64,000 bases of DNA from Porticoccaceae bacterium (GCA_021773435.1 JAJFKC010000007.1:1-64000); one strand, 5' to 3'; positions 55,277 through 64,000 are shown, counted from the first letter of the stretch. The notes: a model not told the origin generated them from the letters alone. Made by a program: numbers and translations.

Positions 55277-56173
55277 TTATTCGTTAACAATACCGTGGGG
55301 CACATGCCCGGTGGCGACATTTTGGCTGGCCGATTCGCAGTGCTGAAGCTGGTCATCAAAGAACACATCGGCACCATAAGATTTGAGAAATACGCCCTTA
55401 TCCAGGCCACCGAGAAACAACGATTCATCAATACGGATATTCCAGTCTCGCAGGGTTAGCACGACCCGTTCGTGAGCCGGAGCTGAGCGAGCTGTGACCA
55501 GGGCTGTTCTTATGGGGCCTGTTTCCGGCGGAAATTCCGCTTGCAAACGGTGTAAGGCCTGTAAAAAGTTTTTGAATGGACCGCCACTCAAGGGTGTTTT
55601 TGCGGAAGCCTTTTCGCTGCGAGCAAATGCTTCGAGACCTTCTTTTTTATAAACCCGTTCAGCTTCATCGGAAAACAACACCGCATCACCGTCAAATGCA
55701 AAGCGCAGTTCATTATCGTTAGCACGGGGTTGCGCTGAGGCTAACAAGGTGGCAGCAGCAACGCCGTGATTCAGGGCGTTGCGAACGTCTTCGCCATGGG
55801 TTGAAAGAAACAGATGGCAGCCAAAGGCACTGACATACCGATAGGGGCTTTTGCCACCACAAAATGCCGCGCGGGTGATACTCAGCCCATGATGTTCAAT
55901 GGAGTGAAAAATCCGCAATCCGGTATCGGCGGAATTGCGCGATAGCAGAATTACTTCGACGCGAGGTGTACTAAACTGTTCGTTAATGCGTAACAGCTTT
56001 TGTACCAGCGGAAAAGCCTCGCCAGGTTCTAGCGGCTCTGCTTCGTGTTCTATCTGATAGTTTGAGTAGGCGGCCAGTCCCTGATTTTCAAAGACATCAT
56101 GGCTATCACTCAGGTCGAACAGGGCCTGGGATGAGATCGCGATAACCAGTTTGTTGTCTAAATCCTGCGGCAA
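55277..56173 (-). CDS. Cytosolic 5'-nucleotidase (NT5C1-like)
   Basis: 298 residues from a TTG start. HAD-like features include FAFDGDAVLFSDEAERV (about 157-173) and ALVTARSAPAHERVV with DVFFDDQLQHC near the C-terminus. The family dephosphorylates nucleoside monophosphates. Single gene with its own spacing on both sides. Confidence 0.85.
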   Translation of the reverse strand: MPQDLDNKLVIAISSQALFDLSDSHDVFENQGLAAYSNYQIEHEAEPLEPGEAFPLVQKLLRINEQFSTPRVEVILLSRNSADTGLRIFHSIEHHGLSITRAAFCGGKSPYRYVSAFGCHLFLSTHGEDVRNALNHGVAAATLLASAQPRANDNELRFAFDGDAVLFSDEAERVYKKEGLEAFARSEKASAKTPLSGGPFKNFLQALHRLQAEFPPETGPIRTALVTARSAPAHERVVLTLRDWNIRIDESLFLGGLDKGVFLKSYGADVFFDDQLQHCESASQNVATGHVPHGIVNE

Positions 56174-56281
56174 AATTTATTCCAGATTATTTATTCCAGG
56201 TTAATTGTCAGTCGATAAATTCGATTTAATTCCACTGACGAGAATTGATAGCGCGAATTAACACAGCAAGCATGATGGCAT

Positions 56282-57619
56282 TCATGCCTCGCGCTGTGCA
56301 AACCATTCTCGAGAGAGTCGAAAAACCACTGGGCTCAGCAAACCGAGTGCGATCAAGTTAGGGATAGCCATCATCGCGTTAAGCGTGTCGGCCACCAACC
56401 AGGCGATGCCCAGGCCTTGTACTGCGCCCAGATAAACGGCCAATGTCCAACATATGCGATAAGGCACGATAACTTTTTCTCCAAATAAAAATTCGGCACA
56501 ACGCTCGCCGTAATAACTCCAACCAACAATGGTGGTAAAGGCAAACAAGGCGAGCACCAACCCGACAAACTTCCCTCCCCAGTCAGGAACCACGCTGGCA
56601 AAAGCCGATGCCGTCATTGCCGCACCCTGTTCCGAGCCCGTCCATACATTCGTTACAATCAGGGTCAGGCCGGTAAGTGTGCAGATAATCAATGTATCGA
56701 TGAAGGTGCCGAGCATGGCGATACTGCCCTGGCGTACCGGACTATCAGTTTGAGCGGCTGCGTGGGCAATCGGTGCACTGCCCAGACCCGCTTCATTAGA
56801 AAATATACCTCGTGCGACACCCATTCGAATCGCTACCAGCACTGCTGCACCAGCGAAACCGCCCTGTGCGGCAGTGGGCGTAAAGGCGCTGGTTACGATT
56901 AGTTGTAAAGCCTCGGGGATTTCTCCGATGTTAACGACGAGCACAACACAACAACCCAGCAAATAAGTCAGCGCCATAATAGGCACCAGGCCAGAAGCCA
57001 CCCGGGCAATACTTCTAATACCACCTAATAACACGATGCCGACCAGGATAGTCATAACCGCGCCACTAAGCTGTTTTGGAATATCGAAGGATGACGCCAG
57101 GACACCCGCTACTTCGCTGGCCTGAACCGTATTGCCGATACCGAAGCCCGCCAACATACCGAAGATAGCAAACAGCGTACCCAGCCAGAGCCAGCGCTCA
57201 CCGAGGCCGTTCTTAATATAGTACATCGGCCCGCCCATTTTGCGGCCATGAATATCGGTCTCCCGATATTCAACTGCAAGCACGGCCTCGGCATATTTAG
57301 TCGCCATACCCACCAGGGCTGTACACCACATCCAGAACAGAGCTCCGGGACCACCAATACCGATTGCTGTGGCAACGCCGGCGATATTACCTGTGCCGAT
57401 GGTCGCGGATAGCGACGTCATTAAGGCTGCAAACGGTGAGATATCGCCAGCATCTGGCCTGCCATCGCCTTTTAGGAGCTGTTTGAATCCAAAGGCTAAT
57501 TTGCGCAGCGGTAAAAACCGCAGGCCCACCGTCAACCACAGGCCGGTACCGAGAATTAGGGTCAACATCATCGGACCCCAGACCAATCCATTTATTTCAC
57601 TAACGATGTTTTCTAACAA
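56282..57619 (-). CDS. Sodium:alanine/glycine symporter (AGCS family)
   Basis: 445 residues, about eleven membrane helices. Family signatures: GTGNIAGVATAIGIGGPGAL (about 76-95), FSNEAGLGSAPIAHAAAQT (about 274-292) and GWSYYGERCAE. It takes up alanine or glycine with sodium. The start is a TTG with GAGGCG upstream. Confidence 0.92.
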   Translation of the reverse strand: MLENIVSEINGLVWGPMMLTLILGTGLWLTVGLRFLPLRKLAFGFKQLLKGDGRPDAGDISPFAALMTSLSATIGTGNIAGVATAIGIGGPGALFWMWCTALVGMATKYAEAVLAVEYRETDIHGRKMGGPMYYIKNGLGERWLWLGTLFAIFGMLAGFGIGNTVQASEVAGVLASSFDIPKQLSGAVMTILVGIVLLGGIRSIARVASGLVPIMALTYLLGCCVVLVVNIGEIPEALQLIVTSAFTPTAAQGGFAGAAVLVAIRMGVARGIFSNEAGLGSAPIAHAAAQTDSPVRQGSIAMLGTFIDTLIICTLTGLTLIVTNVWTGSEQGAAMTASAFASVVPDWGGKFVGLVLALFAFTTIVGWSYYGERCAEFLFGEKVIVPYRICWTLAVYLGAVQGLGIAWLVADTLNAMMAIPNLIALGLLSPVVFRLSREWFAQREA

Positions 57620-57689
57620 TTCGACGCCTCTTTATTTTTATTATTTCGTTTCATTCTTTTTTCTCATCAGTTTGAAAACCAGTCGGGTT

Positions 57690-58718
57690 TCACTGGAAAT
57701 CAATCTCACTACGTTGGGCCAGCAAACCAAAGATACCGCCGGTATGGACAAATACGATATCTGTTTGACCTGCAAATTCTCCCTGTTGTATTTTTTCTAT
57801 CATGCCATGAAAGGCCTTGCCGGTATAAACCGGGTCTAGCACCAGGCCTTCTAGCGCTGCGACCTCTCTAATCACAGTGAAAACCGCTTCGGTCGCTTGA
57901 GCGTAGCCTGGCCCGACAAATCGATCATCCACATGAATCGCTATTATTTCGGGATCAATGGGCACCGAATAAAGATGCTGCCAGTCATCAATATCTGCTC
58001 GGACTTTATTGTTGAAATACTCGGCGTTATCACAAACCGCGATGCCCGTTACCTTAGTCTCCAGTCCGTACAATTCTGCACCGGCAGAAAGGCCAGCTTG
58101 AGTGCCACCAGACCCCGTCGCGTGAATGAGCGAACAGGGTTTAATACCTACCGACTCAAAATCGCTGATTAATTCAGGAATACAGTGGACGTAGCCCCAA
58201 ACACCCGTGGCATCGCTAGCGCCAGTGGGTATGGAATAGGGTTTAGCACCGGCGCTTTGATAGTGCTCGCTCCAATGCTCAAACAGATCTGGCAGACGAT
58301 GTTGAAATGCTTTCTTTTCGTACAGAGAAATCTTGGCGCCGGCCAGGTAATCCAGAAACAAATTACCATCTTTGGCAGCTTCTGCGGCATCGAGTGAACG
58401 GCTGGAGCCCAGATCGTCCTGCCGAAGGATAAGATGCACTTGCAGGCCCAGTTGCGCGCCGAGTAACGCGGTCGCCCGGCAATGGTTCGACTGCACGCCG
58501 CCACAGGTAATGAGGGTATCGCAACCTTGCTCTCTCGCCCGGGCCAGTGTGAACTCTAGCTTACGTATTTTATTGCCGCTGATTGCGCAATCGGTGAGGT
58601 CGTCTCGCTTAACCCAGATTCTGGGACCGCCGAGTTTTTCAGAGAGCCTATCCAACGGCTGCAAAGGTGTTGGCAGGCGGGCCAGTGACAAGCGAGGAGG
58701 ATATTCGATTTCTGTCAT
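57690..58718 (-). CDS. PLP-dependent D-cysteine desulfhydrase / ACC deaminase family enzyme
   Basis: 342 residues from the ATG at 58718 with GGGAGGTG upstream. PLP lysine in SGNKIRKLEF (about 47-56), GGVQSNHCRATALLGAQLGL (about 74-93) and ATGSGGTQAGL, the phosphate loop. Members degrade D-cysteine to pyruvate and sulfide; L-cysteate lyase and ACC deaminase are close relatives. Sequence alone does not decide the substrate. Confidence 0.82.
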   Translation of the reverse strand: MTEIEYPPRLSLARLPTPLQPLDRLSEKLGGPRIWVKRDDLTDCAISGNKIRKLEFTLARAREQGCDTLITCGGVQSNHCRATALLGAQLGLQVHLILRQDDLGSSRSLDAAEAAKDGNLFLDYLAGAKISLYEKKAFQHRLPDLFEHWSEHYQSAGAKPYSIPTGASDATGVWGYVHCIPELISDFESVGIKPCSLIHATGSGGTQAGLSAGAELYGLETKVTGIAVCDNAEYFNNKVRADIDDWQHLYSVPIDPEIIAIHVDDRFVGPGYAQATEAVFTVIREVAALEGLVLDPVYTGKAFHGMIEKIQQGEFAGQTDIVFVHTGGIFGLLAQRSEIDFQ

Positions 58719-58875
58719 CTGCACCTCCCTTCAAATATGGTCGATGCTGACAGGTTACTGGCTTTTTCGATCAATGACCAAAACTTAATCGCCCAAAGCT
58801 TGATCGCCCAAAAAATTACCGCAGTCTTACAATCAAGACCTTTAAAATTATGACAGCCAGTCATAAGGTCCTAAA

Positions 58876-59208
58876 TCATATCGCTTTGATCGTTCCCTTC
58901 GGTAAAACTGCATGGATAGCAGAACGTTGGAACTTTAACTCTACTGTGTCAGATACTTCGAGCACCAAGTATTCGCCTTCGAGTTTGGCTATCTTGCCCA
59001 GAATACCGCTGTTGGTAACCACTTCATCGCCCTTGGTTAAATTCTCGACCAGAGACTTGTGCTCCTTTTGGCGTTTACGCTGCGGGCGAATAATCATCAG
59101 GTACATAAATAGAAACAATCCGCCAAACATAACAATAGTGATGAGCGGATTCGGTTCGCCAGCTGCTGCAGCCGGAGCTGCCAGAGCGGATGGAATAAAA
59201 AATGACAT
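58876..59208 (-). CDS. yajC: Sec translocon accessory protein YajC
   Basis: 110 residues: one membrane helix (about 22-42, PLITIVMFGGLFLFMYLMIIR), then the YajC core RPQRKRQKEHKSLVENLTKG and a small SH3-like domain (DEVVTNSGILGKIAKLEGEY). YajC binds SecDF and AcrB. Unusually it is not beside secD, secF or tgt, at least on the two sides visible. Confidence 0.92.
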   Translation of the reverse strand: MSFFIPSALAAPAAAAGEPNPLITIVMFGGLFLFMYLMIIRPQRKRQKEHKSLVENLTKGDEVVTNSGILGKIAKLEGEYLVLEVSDTVELKFQRSAIHAVLPKGTIKAI

Positions 59209-59272
59209 AGACGTGCCTCTTTCCTGAAAATTAATTATTGAACATTTTAAAAAGGGGAGGAAAAGCTACCGG

Positions 59273-59300
59273 TTTCCCGACCCCAATTGAGGTTGGGAAA
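59273..59300 (-). terminator. Hairpin downstream of bcp
   Basis: TTTCCCGACC and GGTTGGGAAA pair over ten positions with one G-U, 15 bases after the bcp stop. No uridine run is apparent, so it may be a weak terminator or RNA-stabilising hairpin. Confidence 0.45.
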
Positions 59301-59314
59301 TCTACGTGACCAAT

Positions 59315-59791
59315 TCAAGCCAGGTTTTCGACGATCCAGTCCTGAGCATCCTGATGATGACTTTTTGTCTTCACCTTATTCATTACATGTTTTAATCGAC
59401 CATCCTTACCGATAATAAAGGTCGTGCGTAATATGCCCATAAATTCGCGACCCATAAATTTCTTTAAATCCCAGGTGCCGTATTTGTCGGCAATAGCATG
59501 GCCCTCGTCAGACAACAGATCAAAATTTAACGATTGCTTGGTTTCAAAGTTAACCAATTTTTTAACCGGATCAGGGCTTATTCCCAGGACTACCGTATCA
59601 AGTTTTTCAAACGCTTTTCGTGAGTCACGAATACCACAAGCCTGAACAATACAACCTGGTGTTTGTGCCTTGGGGTAAAAATACAGAACTACATTTTTTT
59701 TACCGCGAAAATCTTTTAGTGCTATCTGTTCTTCCCGCTGATTTTTGAGTTTAAATGCCGGTGCGATATTACCGATCTTGGGAAATGCCAT
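59315..59791 (-). CDS. bcp: Thioredoxin-dependent thiol peroxidase (Bcp/PrxQ)
   Basis: 158 residues of the peroxiredoxin fold. The peroxidatic Cys lies in QTPGCIVQACGIRD with the resolving Cys five residues on, the alpha2-type two-Cys arrangement of Bcp. It reduces peroxides with thioredoxin. Separate transcription unit between yajC and mdh. Confidence 0.93.
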   Translation of the reverse strand: MAFPKIGNIAPAFKLKNQREEQIALKDFRGKKNVVLYFYPKAQTPGCIVQACGIRDSRKAFEKLDTVVLGISPDPVKKLVNFETKQSLNFDLLSDEGHAIADKYGTWDLKKFMGREFMGILRTTFIIGKDGRLKHVMNKVKTKSHHQDAQDWIVENLA

Positions 59792-59860
59792 GTCAGCCCT
59801 CCTCTGCCTTTTACTCTACTACTAATACGCAATGTACTGTACACAATGCCCGACTAGCAA

Positions 59861-60841
59861 CTAGGGAAGCAAGTGTTGCACCGCATCCCGTTCCTCAGTG
59901 AGTTCCTGCTCGGTGGCCTGCATTTTGCCACGAGAAAAATCATTTATCTCCAAACCCTGGACAATTTCCCAGTCACCATCTTTGCAAACGCAGGGGAATG
60001 AATAAATCAGGCCCTCAGTAATACCGTAACTGCCGTCACTATAGACACCCATGCTGGTCCAGTTGTCCGGCTCAGTGCCCATCACCCAGGTGCGCATATG
60101 ACCAATAGCTGCGTTAGCTGCGGAGGCGGCGCTGGATGCACCTCGCGCGGTAATAATTGCTGCGCCCCGTTGTTGAACGGTTGGGATAAATTCTTCTTCA
60201 TACCAGTTTTGCTCCACCTTATCGCTGGCTATCTCGCCGGACACTTTAGCGTGATATAAGTCGGGATATTGCGTCGCCGAGTGGTTGCCCCAAATAGTCA
60301 TATTGCTGACGTTGTGAATGGTGGTGCCGGTTTTTTGTGCCAGTTGAGTCATGGCGCGATTATGATCAAGACGAGTCATAGCGGTGAACTGACGAGGGTC
60401 TATACCCGGCGCGTTACGTTGAGCAATCAATGAATTGGTGTTCGCAGGATTACCCACAACCAAAACTTTAATGCCTTTACTGGCATTATCGTTAATAGCC
60501 TTACCCTGGGCGGAAAAAATCGCGGCGTTGGCTTCAAGCAGGTCTTTCCGCTCCATACCTGGCCCCCGGGGACGTGCGCCCACTAACAAAGCGTAATCGG
60601 CGTCTTTGAAGGCAACATTGGCATCATCGGTACAAACCATGCCCGCCAACAAAGGGAAGGCACAATCGTCCAGCTCCATGGCGGCACCCTTTAGCGCTTC
60701 CAGCGCTGGCGTTATTTCCAGCATTTGCAGGATAACGGGCTGATCCAAACCCAGCATTTCACCAGCGGCAATACGAAATAAAAGAGAATAGCTGATCTGC
60801 CCGGCGGCCCCGGTTACAACAACACGTACAGGTGATTTCAC
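59861..60841 (-). CDS. mdh: Malate dehydrogenase
   Basis: 326 residues from the GTG at 60841, which has TTGGAG 7 bases upstream and yields the family start [20 protein letters not shown]; an in-frame TTG 12 bases up overlaps that site. Motifs: GAAGQISYS (NAD loop), [12 protein letters not shown] with the substrate Arg, and [13 protein letters not shown] with catalytic His. It oxidises malate to oxaloacetate in the TCA cycle. A separate promoter lies just upstream. Confidence 0.94.
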   Translation of the reverse strand: MKSPVRVVVTGAAGQISYSLLFRIAAGEMLGLDQPVILQMLEITPALEALKGAAMELDDCAFPLLAGMVCTDDANVAFKDADYALLVGARPRGPGMERKDLLEANAAIFSAQGKAINDNASKGIKVLVVGNPANTNSLIAQRNAPGIDPRQFTAMTRLDHNRAMTQLAQKTGTTIHNVSNMTIWGNHSATQYPDLYHAKVSGEIASDKVEQNWYEEEFIPTVQQRGAAIITARGASSAASAANAAIGHMRTWVMGTEPDNWTSMGVYSDGSYGITEGLIYSFPCVCKDGDWEIVQGLEINDFSRGKMQATEQELTEERDAVQHLLP

Positions 60842-60889
60842 AAATAACTCCAAATTTTAGGTGGGAAATGTGGAAATTGAACGGCGGCC

Positions 60890-60895
60890 ATTATA
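60890..60895 (-). promoter_or_regulatory. -10 element of the mdh promoter
   Basis: A perfect TATAAT on the minus strand, about 50 bases before the mdh GTG. The -35 position at about 60913-60918 falls inside a palindrome (60904-60920) and matches the consensus poorly, suggesting activator- or repressor-controlled initiation. Confidence 0.55.
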
Positions 60896-60903
60896 CGGAA
60901 TTT

Positions 60904-60920
60904 ATGGTGAATTTCACCAT
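60904..60920. promoter_or_regulatory. Palindrome at the mdh -35 region
   Basis: ATGGTGAA-T-TTCACCAT: perfect 8-base arms around one base, overlapping the expected -35 of the mdh promoter. Its symmetry and position suggest a dimeric regulator site; the regulator is not identified. Confidence 0.5.
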
Positions 60921-60945
60921 GCTAAACAGGGTTGAGCTTAAGGTG

Positions 60946-61566
60946 TTAAGCCACCGACGCCTGATAACGCTGAGCCAGGGCTGCGTAAAGATTATCTTTG
61001 AAATCAGGATCATTGGCATCCAGATCCAGAGCCAGCTCTACCAGATGCTCGTTATCTTCGCGGCCCGCCCAGTCTTTGTGATAGCTGCCATCTTGATAAC
61101 CGTGATCCTGGCGAAAAAAATTAAGCACATTTTTGCCAATATAACGTCGATATAACTCGTCAAAACCTAGCCCGGCACCCGCTAATAGCAGACCAAATTT
61201 ACCGACATCAAATACACGGCTTCGAAGCGTATCCAGCGCAAAAACTTCAAGATCTTCGCGGAAATCCTGAGCTTTTTTTGTGTTCAATAATTCAGCAGCC
61301 AGGTGATTTGATAGCCGCTCATGGTTTGTTTCGTTTAATAACAATTGGCTCATGCCAAAATGCCATATGTCGACCAGTTCCAGCTTAACCTGTTCCATAT
61401 CAGGATCCTGCTTTTTCCACCACTTCCAGCCATAGTGGTCGAGCAATTCCGCACATTCTACCCAGATAGCTCGATACCACTGAAACCCCTGGGATCGCCA
61501 ATCAGGATGCACCCTGATGTTCATTACTTCCTGCATCTCAAGCATGATTTCCAGGCGTTTTTGCAC
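60946..61566 (-). CDS. Dimeric dUTP diphosphatase
   Basis: 206 residues of the all-alpha dUTPase family: WYRAIWVECAELLDHYGWKW (about 29-48), with Glu pairs, and KLELVDIWHFGMSQLL supply the ExxE...ExxD metal ligands. It hydrolyses dUTP to keep uracil out of DNA. The start is GTG at 61566; an ATG 21 bases in is the alternative. Not homologous to the trimeric Dut. Confidence 0.9.
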   Translation of the reverse strand: MQKRLEIMLEMQEVMNIRVHPDWRSQGFQWYRAIWVECAELLDHYGWKWWKKQDPDMEQVKLELVDIWHFGMSQLLLNETNHERLSNHLAAELLNTKKAQDFREDLEVFALDTLRSRVFDVGKFGLLLAGAGLGFDELYRRYIGKNVLNFFRQDHGYQDGSYHKDWAGREDNEHLVELALDLDANDPDFKDNLYAALAQRYQASVA

Positions 61567-61594
61567 GTGTTGGATCCTGTCGTTTTAATCTAGG

Positions 61595-62392
61595 TTAGAT
61601 TGCGGCCGGTTTATCGCCGGACAGCTTAAACAAGCGATCAAAATTGGCGCTGGTGATCGCCGCGAGCTCCCCAACGGAAATGTTTTTAAGTTGCGCAACG
61701 CATTCAGCCACGGCCATTAAATAACGTGGTTCATTCTGTTTGCCCCGGTGAGGCACGGGTGCCAACCAGGGGGAGTCTGTCTCGATCAACAAGCGGTCTA
61801 GGGGAATTTTTTTAACCGTCTCCCGCAAAGACTCGGCATTGCCAAAGGTTACGATTCCAGAGATAGAAATAAAAAAGTTTAAATCCAGTACCGCTTTGGC
61901 CATATCCCAACTCTCAGTGAAACAGTGCAAAATACCTGCAGCATCAGTGTCCACATGGTCTCGCAAAATAGCTAGCGTTTCAGCCTGTGCTTCGCGGCTA
62001 TGGACAATCAATGGTTTGGCTAATTGCCGGGCCACCTGAGCGTGAATAATAAAGCTCTCCTCCTGCCAGGCAAGAGTATCTGCGCTGTAATATTTATCAA
62101 GCCCCGTTTCGCCAATGCCAATAACATGGTTTGAACTCGCCAGCGCCTTGAGCTCATTAGCATCCGGAATCGGTTGCGCTTCGGACTGTAAAGGATGGAC
62201 GCCAACCGAGGTATAAACATTGGGAAACTGTCCGACCAGGTCTTGCAGAGATTGAGCTGATTTAAGTGTCGTAGCAACAGATAAAAAACGCGTGACGCCG
62301 TGCTCACGGCAGGCATTTATAAGTGCTTCGATTGAGCCATTATAGGGTGATAAATCCAGATGATCGAGGTGACAATGGGAATCAACCAGCAA
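61595..62392 (-). CDS. tatD: TatD-family metal-dependent DNase
   Basis: 265 residues, TIM-barrel hydrolase. Metal ligands appear as DSHCHLDHL (4-12), GIGETGLDKYY, LIVHSREA, HCFTES and IETDSPWLAP. It is likely a 3'-5' exonuclease or YcfH-type hydrolase. The start is TTG because an in-frame stop lies three codons upstream. Adjacent to the PilZ and holB genes as in Pseudomonas. Confidence 0.9.
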   Translation of the reverse strand: MLVDSHCHLDHLDLSPYNGSIEALINACREHGVTRFLSVATTLKSAQSLQDLVGQFPNVYTSVGVHPLQSEAQPIPDANELKALASSNHVIGIGETGLDKYYSADTLAWQEESFIIHAQVARQLAKPLIVHSREAQAETLAILRDHVDTDAAGILHCFTESWDMAKAVLDLNFFISISGIVTFGNAESLRETVKKIPLDRLLIETDSPWLAPVPHRGKQNEPRYLMAVAECVAQLKNISVGELAAITSANFDRLFKLSGDKPAAI

Positions 62393-62437
62393 TGCTATTC
62401 AACTATTTTGGGGTCAGGATTCGGGGACAGGTTAGAG

Positions 62438-62494
62438 GTTCTGGATCAGATCAAAAGTTCTGTATCAGATCAAAAGTTCAGGGTCAGATCGAAA
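62438..62494. repeat. Three tandem 19-base repeats between tatD and the PilZ gene
   Basis: GTTCTGGATCAGATCAAAA, GTTCTGTATCAGATCAAAA and GTTCAGGGTCAGATCGAAA lie end to end (62438, 62457, 62476). GGGTCAGGATTCGGGGACAG just before them resembles the REP-like ends often found with RAYT transposases; no such gene is here. Confidence 0.7.
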
Positions 62495-62529
62495 CCAGGT
62501 CATACCCAATTCACATCAGGCAAGATAGA

Positions 62530-62904
62530 TTACAGGGTATAAGTTGGTCGATCACTCGACAGCAATCCCGCAAGATGCGTTTCTATTTTGTTCACCAGCA
62601 TTTCACTATTATCCTCTGGAAACTCAATGCCAACGCCCTGCCTGCGATGCCCTGAACTACCTGCGGGACTAATCCAGACAATTTTGCCTGCCAATGGAAT
62701 CTTTTCCGGCTCATCCATCAACTCCAGCAAGATGAAAACATCATCTCCCAAAGAAAACTGCTTTCGAGTCGGGATAAACAAACCACTGTTCTTTAAAAAT
62801 GGCATGTAGCAGGAATACAGTTCTTCCAAATCATTTAGCGTCACGTTAAGTATTCCGCTTCGAATCCCATTACCGCTATTTTTCACTAATGTCACCTGAA
62901 GCAA
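62530..62904 (-). CDS. PilZ-domain protein
   Basis: 124 residues. The beta-barrel PilZ pattern is visible (SGLFIPTRKQFSLGDDVFIL, KIVWISPAGSSGHRRQGVGI), but the N-terminal RxxxR c-di-GMP motif is not clear, as in PilZ itself from Pseudomonas, which binds PilB and lacks nucleotide binding. Between holB and tatD it is probably the type IV pilus PilZ, needed for pilus extension. Confidence 0.85.
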   Translation of the reverse strand: MLQVTLVKNSGNGIRSGILNVTLNDLEELYSCYMPFLKNSGLFIPTRKQFSLGDDVFILLELMDEPEKIPLAGKIVWISPAGSSGHRRQGVGIEFPEDNSEMLVNKIETHLAGLLSSDRPTYTL

Positions 62905-62962
62905 GGAGTATCCGCACGATCACGGAATGATAACACAACTACCCTGACTGGAGCTGCATAGG

Positions 62963-63913
62963 TCACGGCCCCACCTTTTGCCAGCCAAACAACAGTTCTT
63001 CAGTCAATAATTGAGGGTTTGGATTGGTCTTACTCTGCAACAACTTTCTGGCAAAAAGCAATTGATCCAGAAAAACAAAATGTGTTCGAGCAGGCTGTCC
63101 GTTTTCTTTACCAACATCTAATAACCTTTTACTGTGCCAGGTCAGCATCCATTCCACTAATTCGATGGCTGGGATGGCCTTGGATTGCTCCGCTGCCTGA
63201 ACCGGTGACAGAAGTCCGCCCGCCACGTCGGCCAGCATTTGTTTAACCTGGTTGATTTGCTCTAACGCGCCTTCTTTAGCAATACTCACCGCTCGTAATG
63301 GTCGTCGACCGGCTGTCTCCAATAGCGCCTCGTAATCTTCTACGCCATCGCCAACGTTATCACGCAACCATTCCAGTGACAGCGCCCCGTTTGGGATTGG
63401 AAATAAAAATAATTGACAACGGCTGCGGATAGTCGCTAATAATTCGTTTTGCTGATGATCCACCAAAATCAGCAATGTCGATTTACCTGGCTCCTCGAGT
63501 GTTTTTAGTAACGCGTTTGCTGCATTGTGAGTCATGGCACCCACGGGGCTGACCAGCACCACACGCCAGCCCCCCAGCAGCGCTGTTTGACTGGCGAACC
63601 CAGCCAAATTTCGTATTGCGTCGACAGATATTGCCTTACCTTTTTGTTCCGGCTCGACAAGTAAAAGGTCCGGATGGGAGCCAGCTTTAACCAATTGGCA
63701 ATCTTTACAGGACATGCACGCAAAGTCATCAATGGGAGCCTGACAAAGCATTCTGGCTGCAAGGGCCACAGAAAAATGGGTTTTACCCACATCCGTTGGG
63801 CCACTGATTAACACTGCGTGGGGTAATTTGTCAGCTGACATCAAGCTTTGAAAAACCTGCCACTGCTGGTTTTGCCACGGATAGGGAATGTAGGGCTGAG
63901 AAGGTTCGTTCAT
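62963..63913 (-). CDS. holB: DNA polymerase III delta' subunit
   Basis: 316 residues. Clamp-loader AAA fold with GPTDVGKTHFS (about 38-48) and a zinc site CQAPIDDFACMSCKDC (about 57-72), then a SRC region in ATIRSRCQLFLFP. Part of the clamp-loader complex. ATG at 63913. tmk would normally lie upstream, beyond the right edge. Confidence 0.93.
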   Translation of the reverse strand: MNEPSQPYIPYPWQNQQWQVFQSLMSADKLPHAVLISGPTDVGKTHFSVALAARMLCQAPIDDFACMSCKDCQLVKAGSHPDLLLVEPEQKGKAISVDAIRNLAGFASQTALLGGWRVVLVSPVGAMTHNAANALLKTLEEPGKSTLLILVDHQQNELLATIRSRCQLFLFPIPNGALSLEWLRDNVGDGVEDYEALLETAGRRPLRAVSIAKEGALEQINQVKQMLADVAGGLLSPVQAAEQSKAIPAIELVEWMLTWHSKRLLDVGKENGQPARTHFVFLDQLLFARKLLQSKTNPNPQLLTEELLFGWQKVGP

Positions 63914-63932
63914 GGCCTTTGTCGGAATTCAG

Positions 63933-63987
63933 TCAAACTTTAGTCGAAGTACGGTCAAAGTACGGTCAAAGTACGGTCGAAATATTA
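63933..63987. repeat. 11-base tandem repeats upstream of holB
   Basis: TCGAAGTACGG, TCAAAGTACGG and TCAAAGTACGG follow one another (63944, 63955, 63966), with degenerate units on both sides (TCAAACTTTAG before, TCGAAATATTA after). The 11-base period equals about one helical turn. Position: 30-80 bases upstream of the holB start. Confidence 0.7.
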
Positions 63988-64000
63988 TCAAAATAAAGTA

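Overview
The window looks like a gammaproteobacterial chromosome, Pseudomonas- or Cellvibrionales-like and probably marine. This is inferred from a ThrH-type phosphatase, CysB, a tmk/holB-pilZ-tatD style neighbourhood, a Fap-type amyloid operon and an ICE conjugation system of the PFGI-1/ICEclc type. I see no rRNA, tRNA or CRISPR array. Species assignment is inference; the gene families are read from motifs.

1-15.7 kb (all minus strand) is a composite anti-phage operon. In transcription order it holds a small HTH protein, an SNF2-type helicase, DUF4391, a SIR2-like NADase, a HerA ATPase, a type III R-M modification subunit (Mod), the restriction subunit (Res), an unannotated 59-codon gene, an AAA_13/RloC-like ATPase and a SbcD-like metallophosphoesterase cut by the window edge. 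Many junctions are 4-base ATGA/GTGA overlaps, so the modules appear to be expressed as one unit. A SIR2-HerA pair, known elsewhere as a stand-alone NAD-depletion defence, sits between DUF4391 and Mod.

16-34.6 kb (minus) is the conjugation (type IV secretion) block of an integrative conjugative element: RAQPRD, TIGR03758, TIGR03745, TIGR03750, TIGR03746, TIGR03749, TIGR03752, TIGR03751, the VirB4-like ATPase, then TIGR03757, TIGR03756, TIGR03755, a small membrane protein and TraG-N. A three-gene RND efflux pump (adaptor, permease, outer-membrane factor) is spliced between the VirB4 gene and TIGR03757. No relaxase, coupling protein or integrase is in the window.

34.8-42.1 kb is a patchwork. 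It holds an orphan JAMM-peptidase plus four-TM-protein pair, a complete IS21-family element, and a tandem array of five paralogous small membrane proteins. One array member is cut by the IS, one is frameshifted by a 7-bp duplication, one carries a deletion and a Trp-to-stop change, and one is cut short. A luciferase-like oxidoreductase lies inside the array. The IS sits at the junction between ICE material and chromosome.

42.1-51.7 kb holds rraA, then a VpsR-like sigma-54 activator followed by a Fap functional-amyloid operon (B-like subunit, FapC-like fibre subunit, C39 peptidase FapD, FapE, outer-membrane pore FapF). A canonical GG-N10-GC sigma-54 promoter precedes it.

51.9-64 kb is core chromosome: pabB (plus), then on minus thrH, cysB, a 5'-nucleotidase, an alanine/glycine symporter, a D-cysteine desulfhydrase-like enzyme, yajC, bcp, mdh, a dUTPase, tatD, a PilZ protein and holB.
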